Shown: positions 26,301 to 38,300 of the stretch, piece after piece | How the letters are laid out: the number at the start of each line of letters is the position of its first letter | Numbering within the stretch: position 1 is the first letter of the stretch | Origin: Chinchilla lanigera | Lineage: Eukaryota > Chordata > Mammalia > Rodentia > Chinchillidae | Reading direction: 5' to 3' | Assembly (NCBI RefSeq): GCF_000276665.1 | Contig: NW_004955465.1 | Location: forward strand, 6,467,070 to 6,531,069 | DNA length: 64,000 bases | Position numbers and translations under genes: made by a program | Notes under the pieces: generated by a model | Told to the model about the DNA's origin: nothing | The model's database searches: none | What the model saw: only the letters and a program-made list of their open reading frames with translations

Positions 26301-29300
26301 TACGCGAGACGAGAGCTGAGAAAAGTTCCCAAGCCCATTCACACAGAACACAGTCAGTTCTGCGATGAAGGTCACTGCGGCAGGGACCACAGCGTACCTG
26401 TTACCACGTGGAAGCCAATGCCACAACTTTACAATTTAGGGTGACTTCATGGATTTTGTCTATTGTTTTAAAAAGGTCATGGGATGACATCTGGGCGGCT
26501 CTGAAGGACAAACCCCACTCACAGCATGTTAAATTCGCTGAGATCTGCGTGGACGAGCCTGGCATCCTGATACATTCGCCTCATGTACTGAATGACCTGT
26601 AGATACAGCTCCCGAGCCTTGGATTCTGATAATGGGACATTTTTCAGGAGTGGTGCAGGCCTTGAATAAAAAGAGAACAAATCAAGACAAAATGAGCAAG
26701 AACACATTTTCCTCCCTCAAACTACATCGTTACACCCACTTCTCTTCTATGCCTCAGGTGTGGGGATTTAGCTCAGCGGCACAGCGCTTGCCGGGCAAGA
26801 GTAAGGTCGTGAGTTCGATTCCTGGTACAGGAAAAAAACAAACAAACAAAAAAACCACAACAAAAAAGAATTCTTCTATGCCTCATCCTGTGAACTGTAT
26901 ATGGTACAGGTCAACTCACTACATCTACCCCATTCCGGGAAGCTCTCAAATGGGTGCTTTCCAGCGCACCGAATGAAGTATCTCTCAGAACAGTGTTAAC
27001 TCTGTTATTCTGAAGCATTTTCCAACTTCAAAAGTTAAACTGCTAACATGTGTGCATTAAGACAGTGGAAAAGATTCACGCAAGGAGTGAATCAAATGGG
27101 AAATTCATATACTAAATAATTCAAAGCCCTTAAACATGCAGGTCTACGCATGAAGTCCTCAGGTGTACGTATACTTACATGTCATCTTTACCAATGAAAC
27201 CCATGACGAGAACATGACTTCTTAGCATTATTGGTTCGGGACATGGTATCTCTGCTGTGTTTAACCTGTGGTAACACATAAGAGGCCAAGGAAATGGCGA
27301 AAAGGCATCTAAATGAATTAAGGGAGCAACAGTGCAGCCTCCCAACTGTAACAGCATATTCCATAAAGCCTAAGACACCAGTGATTTAGATCGGTACCAA
27401 TACGCACCACGAAGAAAGACAAAACACTGGCTAGCCAACAACCACACCCCGTCACCGGTAACAGTCACTCCAATTCTAGAAATGTTAAACTGTGGGAAAT
27501 GCACGCCTTAGAATGGATGAAATAAAGCAGGCATATCCACACTTATCTTTTGAGTTGATAAGCCTGAAAAATGCTCAATAAGAATTGTTGGACTCATACC
27601 TAACAGCTAGCAGATCACAAGAATTCAAAAGAACTTCACAACAGGTAATACCTGCTTAACAGTCCGTTATCCAGGGAGAGTGTCTGTGTATAACATATAC
27701 AGGCTAAAAGACCCTGGAAAGGGGAGGGAGAAATTGCTGAATTTTAAGAAATCCTGATCGCAACAAGGTATGTGGCTTTTCTTACTCTTGTTGTATCCAA
27801 AACTGGACTGAAATTTAAAAACTGATGGAATAACATGTGCTTAAATCTAAAGAAATGACATGTCTTCATCACAAGCAGTTGTGTCACTCTCCTGCTGAAA
27901 ACCTACAGCAGCTCTAAACGTTTTCACACGGCTTACAAGGCGAGCAAATGGTTAGCTTTACTGAACACACGCATGCTGCAAAGCCATCTCATAGAGAACG
28001 GGTAGTTAAATTGTTTAGAAATGTGTTTCTGCTGCCTCGCTCAGCAACACTAAGTGGCCCCAGCAAGCCCCTCTCTGCGGGCAGAACTGCGCCTCGACCC
28101 GTTGGCGGGTGGGCAGAAGGCGCCCCACACCCACTCACCTGATCAAGTTCCTCATTTCTTTCTCTGCCCAAGTTTTCACCATTTTTCTAGGGTTTCCTTT
28201 ACAGTAGCCATGACGAAACCTTGAACAAGGAAAGCACTCGTTATTGCACCATTCCACTGTTCTCATTTAATGTTTCAAGAGAGAAATTAAAGCCACTGGG
28301 AAAAGAGAAATCTGAGCTCACCTGAACTCCCCGCTGACATACTTATCCCGATCTTTGAACACCAAAATAGAAGTTTTGTAAATTTTGATTGCTCTGCTCT
28401 CCCCACTTGGCGTGCTGGCATGGTATACATTAGCCTATTTTAATCAGAAACAAACAAAGATTGTGTGAGTGCTTACTTCTCCAAGGTACTATATTTGATT
28501 CTAACCCCCAAAGTCAAGAGAGATGAAATAATACCCAAAGAATACCACTAGATCTGGGAGATTTGTTAAAATATGAAACATCAGGTCAAAACACACAGTC
28601 ATTCACCGGGTGACTGTACATATATAGTAAACCCTATGTATACACCTATATGAGAGAACTGGTTTCAAATCTTTGTATCTCAAGTATACAAAATATTTTA
28701 AAATATTCTTATATCTAATAATTCTTATACAATGAGCTGGTAATTTAAAAATACCATATTTGCCTTTTTCTATATCCATAAAAAAAGGAAAAAGTTTGAC
28801 TCACAGAAATGAGACCATAAACCCCTACTACATAAACTGCTATTGTGTATACGGGGTACTGGGGATTGAACCCAGTGGTACACTATCACTGAGCTATAGT
28901 CCCGGCTCGCTTCACTTTTTATTATTTTGAGACAGGGTCTTGCTGGTTGCCTGGGCTTGAATCTGCACTCCTGCCTCAGCCTCCCAGACTACTGCAATCA
29001 TAGGCCTGCCCTGCCACACCTGGCTTCCATAGCAACCTTTTAGTGAGAACTCAGGCCTGCAACAATCTCACCATGTAAGCTTACTGCGGGGCACTCAGGG
29101 ATAAAGTGACAGAAAGCAGCAACTGTACTAAAAAGGACAGTTATTTCTACAACTTCCCACCCAGTCATAACTATTAACAAAGCCAGCCAGCTTCAGAAAC
29201 ACTGCAGTGAAGTAAGTGCCTGGGCTGCACGGCTGTCACGGTCTCCTTCTCTCTCTCATCTATCCCCGGGTCTTGTGCCCGCCAGTGCTCTGTCACTGAG

Positions 29301-32300
29301 CTACACTCCCAGCCTCTTATTTTCTCTTTAAAGGCACAATTTATTTACTAGTGCCGATGTCTCAGGTGTTTTCTGAAATAAGAACACTAACATGAAAACA
29401 CTCAGTCATGCAAAGAAAAGCTCACTTCTTTTCCTGTGCTAATGCAGCCATTTATCTCTGATATGATCCCTCTTGTCAACAGCTTGAATAAAATCATTCT
29501 CGTCCTGGGATCCAAAACCTAGAAAGAAACGCAAAAATGGGAAGTCCAGAAGATGTTCCAAACAGCATTAAAACAACATCACACCGCAGAGCTTCCAGGC
29601 CCGTGCTGCTGTGGGAGGCTCAGGAGTCAGGGATTGTCTTCTCTTGGATTTTTAGTAGTTCATGTAAGGGAGGCGGAAGCCAAAGGAACCAGGGACCTAA
29701 ACCAAGACGTTCATCAAGTCATAGAAATCAAAGCCTCTCAATGTGAGGGAAGCAGAAATGGACTTCAGACCAAGTCAATGAACAGAAATATAACGCCAAC
29801 CACCGAAGTAATTTTATATTCGCTTGTCACTATATTAAAAGAAATAAAAACAAGCGCGATGATTTTAATATATCTTATTTAACTCAATATATCTAAAACT
29901 ATCACTTAAGCACATAATCAATATAAAAAGTCATTAACAAGATATTTAACTTTTTTTAAAAAAGTCTAAGTCTTCTGGATTTGGTGTATACCAGCCGGGC
30001 AGCTTTAAACCAAGGTCCAGCACTCTATGGCCCATGGGCCAAATCTTGGCTACTGCTTGTTTTTCTACAGCCTCCCAGCTAAAAATGGTTTTGACATTTG
30101 AAAGGCTTGTAAAAGAGATCATTCAACAGAAACTATACACGAGCTGCAGAGCCTAAGTATTCACAAGTTGGCTCTTTCAAGAAAGAGTCTGCAGGTGTCT
30201 GCTACACGAGTGAATCAGGGTAAGTCTCCTCCAAAATCAGACTGTCAAGCTTTTTTCTGAGTTGAGGATCTCTAAAAGTTACCCAGGATCATCTCAAATC
30301 TGTGGTCTCAAGCGATCCTCTTACCTCAGCCTCCCAAGTACCTGTGACCACAGGTACACCCCAAAAGTATTCTGTCTTGGTAAAAAAGATTTCAACGCCC
30401 TCTTAAAGAATTTAAAGGCAAAAAATGTAAAGCCTGTTTTTGTCACTCTCTAAAACTGAAGCAGCTTGGTGTGTGTGCAGTTTCCAAGCACAGCAGCAGT
30501 AACTCTGCGTGGCTCAGAGGACCCATCCAGCACTGCAGAGTGAGACAGGGCAAACCGGTTCAAACCTCAACACATTCAGGGTCACACACTCAGTGAGGTG
30601 GACGAGTTACACCACCAGCTAAGGTTTCCATAAAGAAAACAACCGTGGCTGACGAAAGGCCTAAATGCGAAACTGCAACTCAAGAACAATGAAAGCAAAG
30701 CGAGCCCACGCCCACGACTGCTCTGCTGCAGAGGTTCATCCGGACGGGGGCTGGCAGGGGGCAGGGCTCTAGGTGGGACTGCACTTCTGCAGAATTCGTA
30801 GGGGAGATCTGTAAGGGGTGTATGAAAGAACAGCATAGCAATGTCTTAAAAAAAAGTAGGGAATGAAAAACCACAGACTTACAGGCAAGCATCTTTCTTT
30901 TTAAAAACATGGAAAGTAAGACTCAACTGATATACTCTATTACTCAAAATTAATTTTGAAATAGAGAAAAGATCTCCTCAGTTATTTTAGGGCCTGAAAA
31001 TTAAGGCTGTACCTCATCTCTCTGAACTAGGCCACCTATTTTGCTTTCAATCACAAAAACAAATCACACAAAGGCCGGACATGGTGGTACACTCATGTAA
31101 TTCCAGCAGTTGGGAGGCTGAGGCAGGAGGATCTCTGAGAGTTCAAGGCCCAGCCTGGACTACAAAGTGAGTTCAAGGTCAGCCTGAACTGCATAGTGAA
31201 ATATCTCAAAAAGACAAACAAAAAACAAGACAAAACCCAAATCACACAAAAGAAATTATAGGACACTGAACACACAAACCCAGACCTTACTCAAAACCAC
31301 TGGAGGGGTGCTATTCCTTTGGGGGTGAGGTGGATGATACAAAGAGTATTTACGTCTTAAGCCAAGGGTCTGTAGGTAAAGAAACTACTATCTGAAATGC
31401 TTGTGCATGTGTATGGGCGGGAAAAAGGGACAGTAGGTAGCAATAGCTCATTTTCTTCATATCAAAAATCTGAACCAACGGTAACATCCAGTCACCTCCC
31501 TGCGAATGTGGCAAAGTTAGGAGTCAATTTCCTTCCCTCTTAAACAGAAAGAATGAAACACATAATTTCTGAAAGAAAGAGATTTCTTTTTTCTTTTTTT
31601 TTTTTTTTTCAGTACTGGGAATCAAACTCATGACCTCACACTTGCCAGCCAGGCACGGTGCCGCTGAGCTAAATCCCCAGCCCAAGAAAGGGATTTCAGT
31701 GAGAAATATGAAAGCATTACCCTTCTCTCCCCTCTCACACTGCTTCATGGCAGATAATCAATCTATTTTCTGGGAAAGCTTATGGAACTACCGCAGGCCT
31801 TACTCAGGAGAGTCTGATGATCTCTCGGCTTCTGAGGAGGTGAAAGTACTGCATGGTGGTTTCACAGGCCATGAAGGAACTATGACTGTGATTCATCAAC
31901 TAATGGTTCTACTCTAAAGCCAAATGTTGATTTCTAAGTACAAAACTATAAAAAGTAGTAATTTCACATAGGAGTAGCTTTAGGTAACATTCGCATTAAG
32001 CAAGGATAAAAGCAAACTATAAGCCGAAGAGGAAAGAAACGCCTATTTAAATAAAAGCTTACAATATATATAAATTGTACCTGTTCTACAGTTGCTCTGT
32101 CTGCCTTATCTTTGATGCGATACCTAACCAAAGACAAAAAGTATAGTTGACACATTCAAAATTCAGTGAGAAGCCAAAATAAAGCTTCTAAGTATACATC
32201 ATTTTGTGAGAATGCCTAAGTAGTTTCTTTCATAACACTATTTCATGATTCAACCATAGACTCTTTACCCAGGGACACTTCCTTCATTTCCCCCAAGTGC

Positions 32301-35300
32301 ACACAAGAAACGCCCCTCCGTGCTCCAGGAGCGCCAGTGAAAGGGAAGCAGGAGCAAAGTGACAAAAAAATAGCCAGCCTGTCTGTCCTCCAAATCTTGT
32401 ATGAGTCTAATAGCACGGAATTAAGGTTACGTATTTGTAAGACTTTCTCTTTAGAGTCTTCAAATGCAGACTCTGCTCTGCTTCAGCTCTGACTCACCGC
32501 AGCCCTTGAGCCCTAACAGATTCAAACACGAAGGAACAGACACGCCAGCAAGTAGCAAGAGGCTAGGCGGTTTCTCTAAAAGCTGTTTCTTGAACAAAAC
32601 AATAAAGCACAAAAAATTTTGGCTTTTAAGGCAGTTCTAACACTACCTAGTTGTAGGTAAGTGTTATTTTCTATAACAGTGATAATAAAGTTTAGCCAGA
32701 TCTTAAAACAATTTGCTTTGAAAAGTATACATAAAAACAGTTCTCAGTTATAGCGTTATTTTTAAAAATACTTCATGAAAGGAAATCATTCTTAATAAAT
32801 TCTGAAACAGGACCAGTTTGCACATTTAGCCTAACTGAAAGCTACAAACACACCATTACCCCTATAGAAGCAACCTGTGACTTTTGCAAATTATAGTTTT
32901 ATCATACATTTCCTTCAGATTCATTTAGTATTTTTAAATTACCATTGTATAAGCTATCCCATTTAAGCTAAAAGGAAATAATTTTGTTACTCAGTCTAGA
33001 GTTCATCCCTATCACCCATATTTTATAATTAAAATATTACTTACATGTCTGCTTCCTTTTGTCTAGACTTCTCAGTGACTTTGTTTATGACAGAATCAGT
33101 AACATTTAGCTTATCTAAAAATAAAAAATGCATCATGTAAATAATACATAAAGACATTAACAGCCCCTCTGAAAAAAATACTATCCTTTTTCCCTCTTCC
33201 CTTCTGTATTTCCTAAATATTACACAATATGTATTATATAGTTTAGTTACGAGAAATACTTGATTTTTTAAAGCACTAAATCCGGTTTTCTTCATAGCAC
33301 TGTCACCACTTTCATTACTATAGCTATAATTTTCCAGCCAGAATTCTATAGAACTCTAGATATAGAAATACCTCAAAAATACTGAGTCTACATATTAAAT
33401 TACAGCCATTTGTTAATGTTTTGTAGATATTTATTTATTTATTTATTTTTTGGTTCTTTTTTCCGGTACCGGGAATCGAACTCACGACCTTGCACTTGCC
33501 AGGCAGGCAACTGTGTCACTGAGCTAAATCCCCAGCTCCCTCTTTTGTAGATAACATAATGGCCTGAATACCAAGTTTAACTCTGAAAACATTCAAGTTA
33601 CAAGTCCATGAGAGCAATGAAGATTGAACCAGTGATGACAAACCCTTTAAATACCAAATGCTAAACTGTAACCCAAAACCCACTTATATATCTTCAAAGT
33701 GCCAGCACTGCAATTAAACCTGAATACTGAAGTTTTGGATTAGAAAAAACAACTCATAGATTAACATCTTTCATCTTAAAAGAAAAACAGTAACGTGTGC
33801 CAGAGCTTCCCCACAACTGCCCTAAATACCGATAGTCATTCATGCAGCATTTGTGGGCAGTTTATATAACAGATACTGCTCTGGGTTTATAGTCAAAAGA
33901 AAGGTGATTTTGCACTTTTTAAGATGTGGTGGTTCAAATCAGCATTCGGATTCCCTACATTCAACAGCTTAGTAAATGATTAACATCTACAAAAACAGTC
34001 TCGAGTAAAACAAACCAGTATTTTCAATATGCTATTTGCTTTGAAAGGATCTTATTGCAAAATCTAACACAGGACAAATGAGAACACGCATAGGTACCCC
34101 TAGCTTCACATTCCCACAAGAGATGAGCAAACAGAACAACAAAATGTGTCAGCCGGCCTCCCTAAAGCCCTCCCTTTACATCGCTGAAAGTTTCAATTTC
34201 TCTCAGCCATAATATTGAATCAATAACACATGACTCATCATTTCTTGATCCAATAAAATTACATAATACTTCATGGTTTTTGAAGAATTTCCTTGTAATA
34301 TATTCTATAAACTCACCTAGATTAATTTTATTCTCAAATTTCCGTAAAACCTTGTCAGCTGGAGTAGACATTTTGGCCGCACTGCAGTTGGAAGTCTGCC
34401 TATTTGCCTACAAGAAATGAGTTTAGAAAAAGAAGAATCAAACTATATCATGTACAGGCACGAATTCCTGATGATGAATATGATCATTATGCATATCCAA
34501 AATGTACCGATAAACTCAATTTTAAAAAGGAAAAAAAGAAATGAGTTCAGAGTTCAAGGCGCTAGCTAGTTGCAAATGCAAACCTAAGTCCTTAGGGAGC
34601 TAGTTCAGCCCCATATACCACCAGCAGCTCAGCCTGCACGGTCTGCCCCGCCTTGGCAGCCGCGTGCGAGGTGAGGTAGCCCTCTCTGTGTGGAAGAAGT
34701 TGGCCTGGGCGGCCAGGGACAGTAGGTGCAGATGTGTCTCCAAGTCGCCTGCCCACAGCATCAGTGAGCCCATCATGGTCCCGGCAGGAAAGTTTATTCA
34801 CGAAGACCAGCCACTGGCCCTGGGCTCTGATGAACTCTCACTCAATGCGAACTCCGACTTGGGGGCTGGCTTTGCGCTAGCCGCTCTGTACTTGTGCAGG
34901 CTCCAGCAGAGTGCATCCAGATGGAGTTGGCCCCCTTGCTGGTGAGCACGCGCACCATCTGCAGCGGTGTAGGGAGCCAGGTGTTGTGGCAAAGGTGCTT
35001 GAGAATGGAGATGTGTCGTCCCAGCTCTGGCGCATGCTGCGGCACTCGTCGTGGGCCAGCACACCCCTGCTGATGGATGCCCAGCCAGGGCCTGGGCGCT
35101 GCAGCCCACACACCCCCGCTTGCAGCCCCGTATGGGGCATCCTCAGCAGTGACACAGCCACATGCGGCGGTGTGGGTCTGGCAGGGCCCAGGCTGGGCTG
35201 CACACGCCAGGCCAACTGTCTGTCTGGGAGCTGGCCTGGACCTGCCATGCCCGCCTGCCCCCTTGCCTGCCCGCTCGCCCTTGTGCACCCTCTGCCCCAA

Positions 35301-38300
35301 GCTGCCCCACTGTGCTGCAATGCTCTCCCCACCCCCTCAATCCTTTCGCTAAAAGGCCTTTGTGACAGAAGGTTAAAGTTACTGACTAGAACAAAAGAGG
35401 CCACAATGTTTACTTCTCGATGTATTTTTCACTACGATAAATGACAATGAAAATGTACTTTTCTACCCTGAGTGGCCTATAGATTTAACACTTAAGAATG
35501 TTCATTTCTCCCCAGACTGTTCAGTAAAGAGCCAAAACCAACAGTAAACTCATTCTAATAATTTCAGCCTGGGTCAATATCTCAAGAAAGGAAAAGATTC
35601 AGGACAAAGTGTGCTGAAGATAAGGCTTAGCACTTAGGAGTGGTGTTACAGGGGCTGGGGATTTAGCTCAGCGGCACAGCGCCTGCCTGGCAAGTGGATG
35701 GTAGTGAGTTCGATTCCCACTACTGGAAAAAAAACAAACAAACAAAAAAACAAAGAGTGGTGTTACACACGATTTACAGAAGTGGAAATCAGTAACGGCT
35801 GCGGCTACACAACAATATAACCTGAGAGAAATTCTTCAGTTACTTAATTCTTGAACCACAAAAGTCCCTTTAAAAAAGACAGCAGAGACCATGAAGCTGT
35901 ACCTGTGGGTTACTCCCTCCACTCCAGGCAGAGCCCTTGGTGAGTTTTCCAACTCCGTCATCCCAGTCCCAATCGTCGTCGTCATCATAGTCCTCCTCTT
36001 CTTCCTCCTCATCTTCTATCTCACCTTCCCCCTTCTCGGTCATATTACTTTGAAGATCTTTAAATAGAATGCCATCTTCTGCTTTGATTGTCTTCAAATC
36101 TGTATTTTCACTAGAAATAACAATGTTTTGGCTTGTTTACATACTCTCTAAGTGAATATACATATATATTCACTTATGATGTAACACACTAAATATATGC
36201 TGATAAATCTGCTTCTTCTACATCTCCTAACAAGCTCCACCTTTCTAATATCAATTCTCCTGTTTTTCAGTCATTTGTTTGCCTACTCTTCATGCCCAGC
36301 TCCTAGACATGTATACCACATGTTAAGTCTGCTTCTGCTTTACTGAAGTCAGACTGTGTATTCTCTTCCCTATTGAATGCATCAACTCTGATGAGTGGAC
36401 CAGCTTCAGGAGTAAGTTTAGCACTCCTACTTCAAACTTCACACCACTTTGTAACGGAGTTCCAAGTCACCCTTGTTTACAAAGGGAAGGGGTGGTCCAA
36501 ACGCCACACATTAGTGGAAGACTAAACATAACAAGAGAAGGGGACTGTTGGGGATACAGCTCAGCAGCTCAAGCAAGTGCCTGCCTGGCAAGTACAAGGT
36601 TCTGAGTTCAATTCCCAGTACCAAAAAAATAAAAAAATAACAAATGATAAGAGAAGGGGTACTGTCAAGAGAGAGAAGAGGTTCAGGAAAAAAAAAGCGA
36701 GAGAGAAGAGGTTCAGGATGAAAAGAACAAAGCTATCAGATTTTTTGCAGTCTGTGAATTCAGACCCTGTGCTACTGGATTTTCTTAGTTTTTGAAGAGA
36801 AGCTATAAATGTGGACATTTGCATAAAATCTTCCACTTAACTGGAATATGGAATTTTTACAACAGTGTGCAAACCAAACAAAATATGTCTACAAGCCAAG
36901 TTCAACAGAGGTGGTGCTAGTTTTCATTTTTCATGCAGGGCAAGGGCAGAAATCCTGCAACACGAGTAATATGCACCACTTAAAAACAGATGGGTTTTAA
37001 GTAAAATCAGGTATCAATCCCAATTTTGTTAATTAGTAATGGCTCAGGGCTACAAATCCCTGCGGGCAAGGGTAGGAAGAGAACAGAAAATCATTAAATA
37101 CTTCCTATTTATTATTACTTCGTAAATTAACCCTTCAATTACCAATAACCTAGAGTGGTATGTCAAGTTGTAACTTTGCCCTAGGGCTTTGCGAAAAGCA
37201 GCAGGATGTTTTGCAGCATCGCGGGCCTCTATCAACAGATGCACCCCGACGCACACATACACCATCACAAGTCCCTTGGGTAGGGGAACAAAAATCACCC
37301 AGTGGAGAACCAATGACTCATCCTCACCCTGCCCTGGATGGATGGTACATTAGAGCACTCTCACTATTCTATATTCACTAGATACACTGGCCTCTTCCCA
37401 CTTAAATTCTTTCACAAGGACCTGTGTACATTAATCTGTAACCTTGAGACTAGAAAACGCTTCTCATTCATTTCTCTAGCTAAAGCCTACTCATCTTCCC
37501 TCTGTCAGCTTACCATCACTTGCTCAGGGAAATCTCTATTCTTCATCCATTTTTTTCCTCTGGATTACTTACTCAATTCTAAAGCTCCTTTTTTTTTTTT
37601 GGTGCTGGGAATTGAACTCAGGACATTGCACTTGCCAGGCAGGTGCTGTAACCGCTGAGATATATATCCCTAGCCCCACTTACTCAATCCTAGTAGTGTA
37701 ATTTGTCTACTTATTTAATATCAGTTTCCCTTGCAAGAGTATGAAGGTCTGCATCAATCGGAATGGTGTTTGCCAGTGTATCCCTACTAATACTAGATCT
37801 GACACACAGAAAGCAGTCAACGTGTATCTATTGAAAACATATCCAAGTGATTAATCAAATCTACTTGTAATGAATCTTTATGTTAAATATAAAGTGAAAG
37901 ATTCTTGAAATTTCAAAATAACTTTCATTTTCCTTATAAGTAGGAGTTACCGTTAATCCTGTTTTCAGACTCCTTATCCAGTCTACCACTAAACTCTGCC
38001 ACTCATACCTCCAAAGCACAGCTCCATGACCCTACCTCAAGCACCCATCTCTGGCCACTCTCATTCTCCATAACCATATTCTACATAGCAGAAAGATTCC
38101 CTGAAATCGTAAGTCAAATGACGTCACCTCCCTGCTACAATCCCTCCTCTGGATTTCTTAAGACCTGACCAATATCTAACTCCTCACCACCACTTGGTAA
38201 GGCGCTACCCGACCCCGCCCCTTCTCATTCTCTGTCTCAACCACCAGCGTGCTCTGGGCACCGGCCTCTAGGTCCTCCTTTCACAGCCAGAGGGATCCCA

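Noticed and set aside
34877..35444. Frames of 175 and 177 codons in RIOK1 intron 2
   Set aside because: They run through the broken GIT1 retrocopy and its GC-rich flank in shifting frames, so they are not an intact gene.
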